IMG/VR virus record: IMGVR_UViG_3300024520_000239
Location: 1 to 36,567 of that record
Origin: a virus
DNA length: 36,567 bases
Strand: one strand, 5' to 3'
The notes beneath the pieces are model-generated. The model saw nothing but the letters and a program-made list of their open reading frames with translations, was not told where the DNA came from and made no database searches. The position numbers were made by a program, and so were the translations under genes. Below, piece after piece: positions 17,039-22,884 of the stretch (positions are counted from its first letter, which is position 1; each line of letters starts with the position of its first letter).

Positions 17039-17402
17039 GGGTTGCCTCCAGTAATTGGATGTATTCGGATGCCTCTTCTCTTGACAAGTCTGTCGTTGAC
17101 CTGGGGATCTCCCGCCAGATGCCACCGACCTCGATCGTCTTCATCCCGAGGTGGTTACTCTTAGACCATTCCTTAACCTCACCGATCGTGTGGCCCGATC
17201 TCTTCGAGAGTTCCCGATAGATCTTGTGGATCGTATCGTTCTGAGGGTTTGACCGGCGTTTAGGTCGGATGAAGACCTCATGCTGTGCACCACCGGATTC
17301 CAGAATCTTGACCGCACCTTCTATGTTCTCGATGATCTCGATAACATCCTGGCGAATTACGTCTGTCCTAAAATTCACGATAATTTGATCGAGCCGTTGC
17401 AT
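17025..17402 (-). CDS. NinB-like recombination protein
   Basis: 125 aa. The C-terminal two thirds read NPQNDTIHKIYRELSKRSGH, TIGEVKEWSKSNHLGM, then PRSTTDLSREEASEYIQLLE. This order (Q-N/Q-x-D near a helix, EVK-x-W-x-K, and a terminal [ST]-T-x-x-[LM]-[ST]-x-x-E helix) resembles the NinB/Orf family, lambda recombination proteins that bind ssDNA and help load strand-annealing activities. Its neighbours (exonuclease, SSB, DUF1364) support a recombination role. The N-terminal 55 residues are less characteristic. The assignment is by pattern, not by alignment. Confidence 0.55.
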   Translation of the reverse strand: MQRLDQIIVNFRTDVIRQDVIEIIENIEGAVKILESGGAQHEVFIRPKRRSNPQNDTIHKIYRELSKRSGHTIGEVKEWSKSNHLGMKTIEVGGIWREIPRSTTDLSREEASEYIQLLEATLAGI

Positions 17403-17704
17403 AAGAGGTCGTGCAGGTAGATAAGGGATGCCTCTGCGTGCCTTGCGCGGACAAAATCTCTGTCCAGAATTCGGGTACGACCGTCACACTCGTCATGGCA
17501 GGAACTGCAACAAGCTGCGCCGAAGATGGTTGGCTTTAACCCCATACCCGCACCCAGTCTTAGATGTCGAAAGTGGGCGAACACCACCGTCTCCGGATTG
17601 TCATTGCAGATTTCGTGAAACATCAGCCGACAATCTTCACCCTTTGCCGATTTGGTCACCTTTGAGATGACCCTGCGGTTGATCCTGTTCTTCAGACAAA
17701 CCAT
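17375..17704 (-). CDS. DUF1364 (HNH-like) protein
   Basis: 109 aa from ATG 17704, which lies within the end of the upstream wHTH gene; a GTG at 17734 is an alternative. The pattern GEDCRLMFHEICNDNPETVV, FAHFRHLRLGAGMGLKP, ACCSSCHDECDGR is that of DUF1364 proteins: C...C pair, N-P-E-T-[TV]-V-x-A-H, G-M-G-x-K, and C-x-x-C-H-D-x-x-D-G. The cysteine-histidine set suggests a zinc-bound HNH-type fold. These proteins are regularly found beside phage recombination and ninR-like genes. It is part of the leftward recombination operon. Confidence 0.75.
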   Translation of the reverse strand: MVCLKNRINRRVISKVTKSAKGEDCRLMFHEICNDNPETVVFAHFRHLRLGAGMGLKPTIFGAACCSSCHDECDGRTRILDRDFVRARHAEASLIYLHDLLCNGSIKLS

Positions 17705-17943
17705 GTCTGTGCCAAGCGACCGGATACGGTGCACTCTCTGGGGTTACCCTTGTCACACAAACGTCGCTTGTGTAGCTCTGGGAGCCTTCTAGCGGTCGCT
17801 TTACGGTCTAGCCCCAACTCGATAGCTAGTTCGAGAGAAGTGACTGGTGTGGGCGAATCAAGGAGTCCGTCTATGATCTGGACCGGAGTGGATTTGGCTC
17901 GGGAAACGAAGTGGTATGCGTTGTCAGAAATAGTAGGTTCCAT
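17692..17943 (-). CDS. Winged-helix DNA-binding protein
   Basis: 83 aa. TPVTSLELAIELGLDRKATA, then RRLPELHKRRLCDKGNPREC and TVSGRLAQTWF, fits a winged helix: helix 2-turn-helix 3 (ELAIELGLDRKATARRLPEL), a wing, and a final TW strand. Such small wHTH proteins are common next to phage repressor or replication genes. It follows the repressor by about 40 bases on the same strand, and its end overlaps the DUF1364 gene. Regulatory or replication role undecided. Confidence 0.65.
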   Translation of the reverse strand: MEPTISDNAYHFVSRAKSTPVQIIDGLLDSPTPVTSLELAIELGLDRKATARRLPELHKRRLCDKGNPRECTVSGRLAQTWFV

Positions 17944-17984
17944 ACCTGGGTATGGTAACCGATCGGGTACAACAACGCAAACTG

Positions 17985-18359
17985 TTAAGTCGACACTAAT
18001 TTAATAAGAAATTCTATATTAGTGTTCTCTTTATAAGATTCTACTGCTATTCGAGCCACTTGAGTGGGGCTGAGTTGCACACCTTTGTCATCTGCGGTCT
18101 GTTGGATATCAGTCAACACTCGAACCAATTTATCCTCATCGAACGCTGGCGTATCGTGGCCCCAGAGCAGGGCAGCAGGGTGGACGTTTAAGTGTTGAGC
18201 AGCCTCTTCCCACCTTTTTAGGTTCATTTCCTGTAACCCGTTGATCCACCGATAGGTCTGCTGTCGGGCAACACCCATCTTCCTGGCGAGTTCAGCGGAG
18301 GTGATTCCCGCCTCTTTCATTTGGTTCTTTAGCCTTATCAAGGCTTCTGTGTGTTTCAT
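17985..18359 (-). CDS. HTH-XRE repressor (CI-like, no protease domain)
   Basis: 124 aa. Residues 18-60 form a classical XRE helix-turn-helix: SAELARKMGVARQQTYRWIN then GLQEMNLKRWEEAAQHLNVH. The rest is a short helical C-terminal domain for dimerisation with no LexA-type Ser/Lys protease motif, so RecA-stimulated self-cleavage is not expected. It is the first gene of the leftward transcript and is divergent from the early rightward promoter at 18442-18470. Two nearly identical operator-like repeats (18369-18381 and 18390-18402) stand just upstream of its start, which suggests autoregulation. CI role is inferred from position; a Cro-like role is possible. Confidence 0.7.
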   Translation of the reverse strand: MKHTEALIRLKNQMKEAGITSAELARKMGVARQQTYRWINGLQEMNLKRWEEAAQHLNVHPAALLWGHDTPAFDEDKLVRVLTDIQQTADDKGVQLSPTQVARIAVESYKENTNIEFLIKLVST

Positions 18360-18368
18360 ATCTATTCC

Positions 18369-18402
18369 TACCTATTCGGGTCTGAATGGTACCTTATCGG
18401 GT
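18369..18402. promoter_or_regulatory. Paired operator-like repeats upstream of the repressor
   Basis: TACCTATTCGGGT (18369-18381) and TACCTTATCGGGT (18390-18402) are direct repeats that start 21 bases apart (two helical turns). Each is an imperfect palindrome with ACC/GGT ends. A relative, TACCTTATCGCGG, occurs on the other strand near 23245-23257. Probable binding sites for the HTH-XRE protein. Confidence 0.55.
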
Positions 18403-18441
18403 GCTTTATTGGTAGATATTATTTACAAAGCCACGTAGTGC

Positions 18442-18470
18442 TTGCAAGGTACACTAGACTACGCTACCAT
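18442..18470 (+). promoter_or_regulatory. Early rightward promoter (sigma70-like)
   Basis: TTGCAA (18442-18447), a spacer of exactly 17, then TACCAT (18465-18470). Each hexamer matches 4 of 6 consensus bases. The spacer contains AAGGTAC (18446-18452), a partial operator match, so repressor could block it. It reads towards the leader and terminator at 18495-18559 and the genes from 18868. Confidence 0.55.
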
Positions 18471-18494
18471 AGATATGCAATCAAAACTCGCCTT

Positions 18495-18559
18495 GAGTGG
18501 GGGCCAATCCACTCTCCTCCTTGATGGTATTCCCCCCTCACTCCAGAGGGGGGTTTTTT
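18495..18559 (+). promoter_or_regulatory. Leader with terminator and alternative antiterminator pairing
   Basis: Terminator: CCCCCCTC (18532-18539), loop ACTCCA, GAGGGGGG (18546-18553), six T. An upstream hairpin pairs GAGTGG (18495-18500) with CCACTC (18509-18514). GAGTGGGGG (18495-18503) can instead pair with CCCCTCACTC (18534-18543) with one bulged T, which would open the terminator. The three pairings are mutually exclusive, as in attenuators. It may also simply yield a small terminated RNA. About 300 bases of leader follow before the next rightward gene. Confidence 0.6.
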
Positions 18560-18578
18560 AGAAGGGGGTTCTGGGAAC

Positions 18579-18851
18579 TTAACGGTACTCCTTCGGGAGA
18601 GAACGATTCGGCCCAGGTAAAAACGCGACGATGAATGGGTTACAGGGATAGTCGCCGGGGGTCCATCGTAAGCCAGACCCGCCTTGGTAAAAGCTGAACA
18701 AGTTGCGATCAGGGTTTAACCAACCTTGCCAGTAAGCGACGGTGGCTCCGACAGTCACATCCCCTGGCAGACCTCTACTTGCTACTGGTGGGTAAGGGGA
18801 TTCTGCCAGTTGCTCTGGTTCACCAACAGTCAACCCCCCACAGGCATACAT
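18579..18851 (-). CDS. Possible small protein of unknown function
   Basis: 90 aa from ATG 18851 (an upstream GTG at 18878 is possible). The sequence is rich in Gly, Pro, Trp, Tyr and Phe, for example AYWQGWLNPDRNLFSFYQGG and RWTPGDYPCNPFIVAFLPGP, and reads like a folded extracellular domain rather than a random frame. No ribosome site is evident, and it would lie antisense to the early rightward leader, between its terminator and the gene at 18868. No family recognised. It may be non-coding leader. Confidence 0.4.
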   Translation of the reverse strand: MYACGGLTVGEPEQLAESPYPPVASRGLPGDVTVGATVAYWQGWLNPDRNLFSFYQGGSGLRWTPGDYPCNPFIVAFLPGPNRSLPKEYR

Positions 18852-18867
18852 CTTAAAAGAGGTGCCT

Positions 18868-19470
18868 ATGGCAACCAAGAAAACTACAGATCAAATAATT
18901 TCATCCTGGCCTGACTATAAGCAGTCCGCATTTTTAGAGGCATGGAAATTCGGCTGGCGTGCGGGATCCAACAAACGCCAAGCGACAGAGGCATGGGATA
19001 GATGGATCACCCAAGAGAACGTAGACGAGGCAACAGAAGGCGCAAGACAATACTGTTCACGAATGCGGGGCAACCCTTACATAAAAGGTATGGCCCCGTG
19101 GGTCAACGGAGAATCATGGAATGATGAACTACCACCCGACAAGACGAATCCACAAGCGGAAGAAGGTCCGAAAACTCATTGCCCTTGTGGGCAAGTGGCG
19201 ACTCACTTTCACCCCGAAATCGGATGCAACAGATGCCACTCCGACAAATACAGTACGCAGTTCTTCCAGGGCCAGCACATCCCGTATCGCGTACTCCACG
19301 CATCGACCTTGAATGATGCCGGACTTGCACCAAAAGAGGGAGAAACAACAGTCGATTGGCAGTACCGACTCAAAGAACACACGAACCGTCGTCTCGGAAG
19401 TCTACTTCAGCGACACACCGCAGGGAAAAAGACTGCGGATGGAATGGCTAAGAAATCGAGGGCTGCTTGA
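18868..19470 (+). CDS. Replication-protein-like: helical domain plus zinc ribbon
   Basis: 200 aa from ATG 18868 with AAAGAGG (18856-18862) upstream. Residues ~12-90 (AFLEAWKFGWRAGSNKRQAT, AWDRWI, YCSRMRG, YIKGMAPWVNGESWNDELPP) follow the pattern seen at the C-terminus of phage replication initiators and DUF1376/YdaU-type proteins: F-x-x-[AF]-W, K..A..AW, then Y-I-x-x-x-x-x-W-[LV]-N-x-x-x-W-x-D. Then comes a zinc ribbon CPCG...CNRCH. It is the first gene of the early rightward operon, the usual place of an O-like initiator, although it lacks an N-terminal winged helix. Replication role is inferred. Confidence 0.5.
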   Translation: MATKKTTDQIISSWPDYKQSAFLEAWKFGWRAGSNKRQATEAWDRWITQENVDEATEGARQYCSRMRGNPYIKGMAPWVNGESWNDELPPDKTNPQAEEGPKTHCPCGQVATHFHPEIGCNRCHSDKYSTQFFQGQHIPYRVLHASTLNDAGLAPKEGETTVDWQYRLKEHTNRRLGSLLQRHTAGKKTADGMAKKSRAA

Positions 19471-19793
19471 GTTTGTCTCCATCACGGCCCACCGCTTCTT
19501 CGACGGCGTACTTCCCACCGTCCCCGGATGCTTTCAAAGAGTGCACGATGTGTTTGAAGACAAAACCGCACAGCGAGTTCGGGAGGGCAGCGAGTAACCA
19601 GGATGGTCTGGTCAAACGCTGTAAGAAGTGTTCCATCAAACGAAGTGTCGGCGCAGCAGATGAGCGACCGTGTGATGACTGCCAATACGAACAGCGGTGT
19701 GCTGATCTTAGCCACACCTGCCTTGTATTCCGGCACTGGGTCGAGTCTGGGGTGGCTGTCGATCGTGAGCGGATCCCGGATGAGCGGTTATGA
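19467..19793 (+). CDS. Zinc-finger protein, possibly HNH-related
   Basis: 108 aa starting at TTG 19467, with GAGGG (19458-19462) upstream and the start overlapping the previous stop. Two Cys clusters are visible: CTMCLKTKPHSEFGRAASNQ ... CKKC, the C-x-x-C...F...C-x-x-C element that precedes HNH or recombination endonuclease VII-like domains, and CDDCQYEQRCADLSHTCLVF. There is no HNH catalytic triad in the 108 residues, so it is either a DNA-binding zinc protein or a nuclease remnant. Its TGA overlaps the next ATG (ATGA). Confidence 0.6.
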   Translation: MSLSPSRPTASSTAYFPPSPDAFKECTMCLKTKPHSEFGRAASNQDGLVKRCKKCSIKRSVGAADERPCDDCQYEQRCADLSHTCLVFRHWVESGVAVDRERIPDERL

Positions 19794-20095
19794 GTCCGAC
19801 CGCTAGATCACTCAAGAAGCTGCGGGACGAGGGTTGTCTGGTTGACATAGTAGAACGCAGGGCCGGTGGCAGACTGCACGATTTATTTGGGTTTTTGGAT
19901 CTGCTTTGCATAACAGCAGACGGGGATGTGTTAGGGATTCAGACCACATCTGGATCCAATGTATCCGCAAGAATAAAAAAGATTACCAATCACCAAAACG
20001 TAGGACGAGTTCGAGATGCAAACATAGGTATTCATGTTCATGGCTGGAGAAAAGCCAAGGGGAAGTGGATATGTCGGACGGTCGATCTTTCGTAA
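19790..20095 (+). CDS. Small nuclease-like protein (PD-(D/E)XK/VRR-type pattern)
   Basis: 101 aa. HDLFGFLDLLCITADGDVLG, IQTTSGSN, RIKKITNH, IHVHGWRKAKGKWICRTVDL. The G-F-[LI]-D, G-[IV]-Q-x-T-[ST] and GWRK-x-x-x-W order is that of a small family related to Holliday-junction resolvase-like nucleases. D37 could be the first metal ligand and Q51 stands where Asp/Glu often is. Start ATG 19790 overlaps the preceding stop. It is the third gene of the early rightward operon and may process recombination or replication intermediates. Confidence 0.6.
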   Translation: MSPTARSLKKLRDEGCLVDIVERRAGGRLHDLFGFLDLLCITADGDVLGIQTTSGSNVSARIKKITNHQNVGRVRDANIGIHVHGWRKAKGKWICRTVDLS

Positions 20096-20262
20096 CAAAA
20101 TCTGGTGCGGTGGTAGAGGTTCCGGCCTCGGACATTCATTGGGTGTCCAAGTCTGGAAGGGACAAAGGGGCAAGCGTGACCCTGTGGGTACCTTCTAATG
20201 TGGCAACCCGACTAATGGAGGAACTCTTTGAGCGAGATTCTGAAGATGTTAGCGATCAGTAG
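20071..20262 (+). CDS. Small protein of unknown function, 63 aa
   Basis: ATG at 20071 with an AAGGGGAAG ribosome site just upstream; a longer reading from 19906 lies in the shadow of the previous gene. The product begins MSDGRSFVTKSGAVVEVPAS and ends in an acidic helix (LMEELFERDSEDVSDQ). No domain is recognised. It overlaps the neighbours at both ends in a tightly packed operon ending in the Q-like gene, so it is probably expressed. Confidence 0.55.
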   Translation: MSDGRSFVTKSGAVVEVPASDIHWVSKSGRDKGASVTLWVPSNVATRLMEELFERDSEDVSDQ

Positions 20263-20731
20263 CCCCAGTATGGAACGGGGATCCGGATTCCCTGAGATAG
20301 TCCCGACAGATGTCGCTGCTGCCCTTGCCAAGCTGGGCAGACCGGTGTCTCTCTACGCCAGGGTGGTCTACCTGGGTGAAGAAGGTAAGCGTGACGAGTT
20401 GGTGTTGCACCTGATCCCCGAGTGTATAAAGCTGGGATACGATCGTGACCGGATCATGCTAGATGGGTTGATCCTGCTCGGACTCGAAGAAAGCAAGAAA
20501 CAAAACCGGTGCAAGGTCTGCAAGGGTGTCGGCACCATTGGCATACACAAGTGTGAAAACTGTTTCGGGTCCGGACTCAAACGACCGAGTGATCGATCGC
20601 GGGGTAAGTTCCTGTTTATGGATCATCGAAAGTTTAAGAGACGGTGGAAGCGGTTGTACGAACAGACCGTGTTGCCTACGCTGACTGAGCTAGACATTCG
20701 CCTGTCGAGGTTGAATCACAAGCTGGGATAG
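20228..20731 (+). CDS. Antitermination protein Q-like
   Basis: 167 aa from TTG 20228, fixed by GGAGG (20217-20221) six bases upstream. The centre carries a DnaJ-type zinc finger, C95-x-x-C98-KGVGTIGIHK-C109-x-x-C112-FGSG, followed by a basic helix KFKRRWKRLYEQTVLP. This layout (N-terminal helical part, CxxCxGxG pair, Arg/Trp-rich C-terminus) is that of phage-82-like Q antiterminators. It is the last gene before a promoter-terminator pair (20751-20810) resembling lambda pR'-tR', which strongly supports the call. It would let host RNA polymerase read the late genes. Confidence 0.75.
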   Translation: MSEILKMLAISSPSMERGSGFPEIVPTDVAAALAKLGRPVSLYARVVYLGEEGKRDELVLHLIPECIKLGYDRDRIMLDGLILLGLEESKKQNRCKVCKGVGTIGIHKCENCFGSGLKRPSDRSRGKFLFMDHRKFKRRWKRLYEQTVLPTLTELDIRLSRLNHKLG

Positions 20732-20750
20732 GTGCTTAATGGACCAAAGT

Positions 20751-20777
20751 TTGCTACACTATTTGTATAGGTAGTAA
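20751..20777 (+). promoter_or_regulatory. Candidate late promoter (pR'-like)
   Basis: Immediately after the Q-like gene: TTGCTA (20751-20756) and an AT-rich TATAGGTAGTAA (20766-20777) from which a -10 (TAGTAA, 15-base spacer) can be read. The hexamer match is only moderate; the position between Q and a terminator is the stronger argument. Confidence 0.5.
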
Positions 20778-20786
20778 CCATGACCG

Positions 20787-20810
20787 GACCGCTCAAAAGC
20801 GGTCTTTTTT
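20787..20810 (+). terminator. Terminator directly behind the late promoter (tR'-like)
   Basis: GACCGCT (20787-20793), loop CAAA, AGCGGTC (20798-20804), then TTTTTT. A perfect 7-bp stem about 10 bases beyond the promoter region. This is the target expected for Q-dependent antitermination. Confidence 0.85.
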
Positions 20811-20816
20811 ATTGGA

Positions 20817-21035
20817 GTGACACAACGATTTTTAGATGCAATCACGGGTGAAGTCATTACATCAGACGCAGATCCGGATTTTATGGTTGCATCAGGATTT
20901 GAAGTCGTGACCGGTGGTAGTGTCTCCAATTCAGAATGGTTTGCTGCTCAAGATCCAGCGGACCTCGAACGCAAGCGACTCGACCGGCTGCATGGTAAAA
21001 AGGTATGGGACTTCTATGGGGATAAGACCTCGTGA
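20817..21035 (+). CDS. Small acidic protein, 72 aa
   Basis: Starts at GTG 20817, just after the tR'-like terminator, with only a weak TTGGA close upstream, so expression may be low or start elsewhere. The sequence MTQRFLDAITGEVITSDADP, FEVVTGGSVSNSEWFAAQDP and a basic helix KRLDRLHGKK has no known domain. It is the first gene of the late transcript and its stop overlaps the next start (GTGA). Confidence 0.5.
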   Translation: MTQRFLDAITGEVITSDADPDFMVASGFEVVTGGSVSNSEWFAAQDPADLERKRLDRLHGKKVWDFYGDKTS

Positions 21036-21244
21036 CGGTGCTAGACCTTAAACACCTAAAAAGCGGATACGAATATATCCCTCACCTACTCTACATATGG
21101 AAGATAGGATGCATTCTGGCTGTCGTGACGGTGGTAGCCTTCATACATGGGGTGCTACCGTGGGTGTGTACTGATATCGTATCCAGGACAATCAACAAGC
21201 TACACGAGACACTCAAAGAAAACCCCCACAAAAGTGGGGGCTAA
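21032..21244 (+). CDS. DUF6356-like membrane protein
   Basis: 70 aa from GTG 21032. It has one or two membrane segments, HLLYIWKIGCILAVVTVVAF then IHGVLPWVCTDI. The pattern (K-S-G-x-x-Y-x-x-H-L at the start, a hydrophobic helix, then A-x-I-H-G-[IV]-[LF]-P) is that of DUF6356 proteins, short membrane proteins of phages and proteobacteria. Its place at the beginning of the late transcript would suit a lysis role (holin), but this is only an inference. Its end overlaps a hairpin (21223-21240) that acts on the opposite strand. Confidence 0.6.
   Translation: MTVLDLKHLKSGYEYIPHLLYIWKIGCILAVVTVVAFIHGVLPWVCTDIVSRTINKLHETLKENPHKSGG
21223..21240 (-). terminator. Terminator of the leftward accessory operon
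   Basis: Leftward strand: CCCCCAC, loop TTTT, GTGGGGG, then TTTTC. It stands just past the stop of the gene at 21265 and lies within the last codons of the DUF6356-like gene. Confidence 0.7.
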
Positions 21245-21264
21245 AGCGGTCATAGTTCAGTACC

Positions 21265-21510
21265 TTAATGTTTTGCTTTACTTCGACTCCCGAATACATC
21301 TGATATCGGTCTGATTGTGACATCTTCAATCAATCCGACTTCTTCGAGAAATCGCTCGGCTTCCATGATAGTTTCAAACTGTACCGGCTCATCATCACAC
21401 ATTAACTGAGCGAATTCTCCGCATTCGGTATTGCATAGTGTGAATATGCCGTACATGGTCGTGACGGTGGTAGTATCGTGACCGGACGGTGGTAGCGTTT
21501 CGGTTTTCAT
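21265..21510 (-). CDS. Small acidic protein, 81 aa
   Basis: ATG at 21510 with a GGAG site nine bases upstream; the longer reading to 21645 would run through a terminator hairpin and is rejected. The product has an acidic centre (CDDEPVQFETIMEAERFLEE) and a basic end (FGSRSKAKH). The order of a small beta region followed by an EAERFLEE helix recalls small phage accessory proteins, but no family is recognised. It is isolated from the upstream genes by the terminator at 21534-21565. Confidence 0.55.
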   Translation of the reverse strand: MKTETLPPSGHDTTTVTTMYGIFTLCNTECGEFAQLMCDDEPVQFETIMEAERFLEEVGLIEDVTIRPISDVFGSRSKAKH

Positions 21511-21533
21511 AAATAAATCTCCGTTTTTAGGGT

Positions 21534-21565
21534 AAAAAAAAGACCCGGCACCTGAGCACCGGGTC
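21534..21565 (-). terminator. Terminator on the leftward strand
   Basis: Leftward: GACCCGG and CCGGGTC (21559-21565 with 21542-21548) around a ten-base loop, then eight T (21534-21541). It follows the 50-aa gene at 21578. Confidence 0.8.
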
Positions 21566-21577
21566 GATTGCGGGTAA

Positions 21578-21730
21578 CTATTGTTTGATGCGTCGGATAT
21601 CTTTAACAGAGTACCGACGGTTTTCCGGCTTGATCCGGTTTTCAATAGTGGTAACTTTCCCGTGTTTCGTCATACGTACGACTACGTACTGATTCGGGCA
21701 ACGTTGGGTAACACTTAATAGCTTATTCAT
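21578..21730 (-). CDS. Small basic protein, 50 aa
   Basis: Short ORF read from the leftward strand: MNKLLSVTQRCPNQYVVVRM ... YSVKDIRRIKQ. It is strongly basic with a beta-like centre (QYVVVRMTKHGKVTTIENR). Its ATG overlaps the end of the 46-aa membrane protein, and a terminator follows 13 bases after its stop, so it fits a compact operon. No family recognised. It may bind nucleic acid, judging only from charge. Confidence 0.55.
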   Translation of the reverse strand: MNKLLSVTQRCPNQYVVVRMTKHGKVTTIENRIKPENRRYSVKDIRRIKQ

Positions 21731-21863
21731 CTTTAATAGCCCCATGTATTAATAGATAGATAGTCGCGACACCAACTGTCACCGGTGTCACGACTACAGG
21801 ATCAGCACCCCATAAAACGAGTGCCGGACTTGTTGCAACAATTAATAGCCAATTTCTGATCAT
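21723..21863 (-). CDS. Small membrane protein, 46 aa
   Basis: Leftward ORF MIRNWLLIVATSPALVLWGA ... TVGVATIYLLIHGAIKDE. Two hydrophobic segments (residues ~5-19 and ~24-40) separated by a short loop suggest a membrane hairpin. It starts two bases after the stop of the gene at 21866 and overlaps the next gene by eight bases. No clear ribosome site is seen, so it is probably translated by coupling. Role unknown. Confidence 0.5.
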   Translation of the reverse strand: MIRNWLLIVATSPALVLWGADPVVVTPVTVGVATIYLLIHGAIKDE

Positions 21864-21865
21864 GG

Positions 21866-22096
21866 TTATTTATTCCAGTCAGATTGGTCTAACGCGTGAA
21901 CATCACAAAAAAAGCGGATAAGGTTTGACCGCATACCGGATTCGGCGCGCGGGTCATTACGTTGGTAATAACTATTGCCAATTAGATAGTTGTGTAATAC
22001 CGATACATCCGACGGGCTATAACTATTCACCAATTCAGTTGCACGGTTAAATCGATCATCACCCGTGTATTTCATCCAGGCACGTTGATTGCTCAT
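21866..22096 (-). CDS. Unknown protein, 76 aa
   Basis: ATG 22096 overlaps the stop of the DUF7227-like gene by four bases. The product is helical and polar: TGDDRFNRATELVNSYSPSD, VLHNYLIGNSYYQRNDPRAE, NLIRFFCDVHALDQSDWNK. The NSY/YYQR-rich centre is unusual, but no domain is known to me. It belongs to the leftward accessory operon. Confidence 0.6.
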   Translation of the reverse strand: MSNQRAWMKYTGDDRFNRATELVNSYSPSDVSVLHNYLIGNSYYQRNDPRAESGMRSNLIRFFCDVHALDQSDWNK

Positions 22097-22824
22097 ACTT
22101 CACCCCGTGCTACTTGTGTAGCTTTACGTTTACTTGAACCATGCGCGGGAAACCCGACAACAACGCGGGGTCGGATACCGTTTTGTGCGGACACTTTAGA
22201 AACTGCACAAAGTTTGCAAGTCGAACAGGTCACGTTGTCTTTATAAGTAGCGGGACAGACAACGGCCGGATAACCGCCCGGAATAGCAAACCGCTTTTCC
22301 TGGTGATCAGTTGGCAGCACGGTTACAACTGGCGCGATATCTAATTCCAACAACCGTTGTGCATGGTGAGGGTTATTACCGGACAGATTGACACTCAATC
22401 CGGCTTTTGCCATTGCGCGGACAACTGACCGGTTATGTCGGGCTATAGCTTTACCTTCAAACTCACCGGTCATATCGTAATGACAATAGGCAATAGCAGA
22501 CTTACCCTTAGACGCCTTCGCCAGCGCGATACACTTGGCCCGGTCTAACCGCTTACCGTCTCCGGGAAAGTCTCCGACTTGCGCGTGCCTAAACAGAGTG
22601 CTATCTGGTAAAGCGGACACGCTAGAAACATAATCAGTCCAACTAGTCCCACGTTCACCAGAACTTACCTTGTTCCAGTGCAAGCGGATCGGACCACCGT
22701 CACCATAACAACCCTTCCGTTTAAGCGGACAACAATCCGGACAGCTATCTTCTGATACTGTACTAACCGGTATAGGGCCGGTCTTAGCGTTACTACTCTT
22801 TATAGTTAAATGTGCTGTAGTCAT
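22093..22824 (-). CDS. DUF7227-like phage protein with Cys clusters
   Basis: 243 aa from ATG 22824, chosen over 22836 because GGGAG lies six bases upstream. TTAHLTIKSSNAKTGPIPVS, CPDCCPLKRKGCYGDGGPIR, LHWNKV, FRHAQVGDFPGDG, VNLSGNN, VTVLPTD, VVCPATYKDNVTCSTCKLC and VVVGFPAHGSSKR follow the order of DUF7227 proteins, which are found in many phages. The two Cys clusters could bind zinc or an iron-sulfur centre, and the overall pattern of short strands recalls a TIM-barrel-like enzyme. No activity is established that I can name. It is the main gene of an operon convergent to the late transcript. Confidence 0.7.
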   Translation of the reverse strand: MTTAHLTIKSSNAKTGPIPVSTVSEDSCPDCCPLKRKGCYGDGGPIRLHWNKVSSGERGTSWTDYVSSVSALPDSTLFRHAQVGDFPGDGKRLDRAKCIALAKASKGKSAIAYCHYDMTGEFEGKAIARHNRSVVRAMAKAGLSVNLSGNNPHHAQRLLELDIAPVVTVLPTDHQEKRFAIPGGYPAVVCPATYKDNVTCSTCKLCAVSKVSAQNGIRPRVVVGFPAHGSSKRKATQVARGEV

Positions 22825-22852
22825 ACAATCTCCCATTGCAGTTAATACGCAA

Positions 22853-22877
22853 AAGGGCCGGACAAATGCCGACCCTT
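22853..22877 (-). terminator. Leftward terminator-like hairpin
   Basis: Leftward: AAGGGTCGG and CCGGCCCTT with one T-G pair and a seven-base loop, then TT. It lies between the gene at 22885 and the DUF7227-like gene and may attenuate the latter. Confidence 0.55.
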
Positions 22878-22884
22878 TAACCTA

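Noticed and set aside
19313-19597. 94-codon rightward ORF overlapping the two zinc proteins
   Set aside because: It is almost wholly covered by ORFs with clear Cys motifs and good start signals in other frames.
20071-20173. Leftward ORF over 19931-20173
   Set aside because: Antisense to two tightly packed rightward genes with good ribosome sites; Pro/Ser/Tyr-rich shadow translation.
21511-21645. N-terminal extension of the 81-aa leftward protein
   Set aside because: It would translate through a strong terminator hairpin with eight T, and the ATG at 21510 has a GGAG site.
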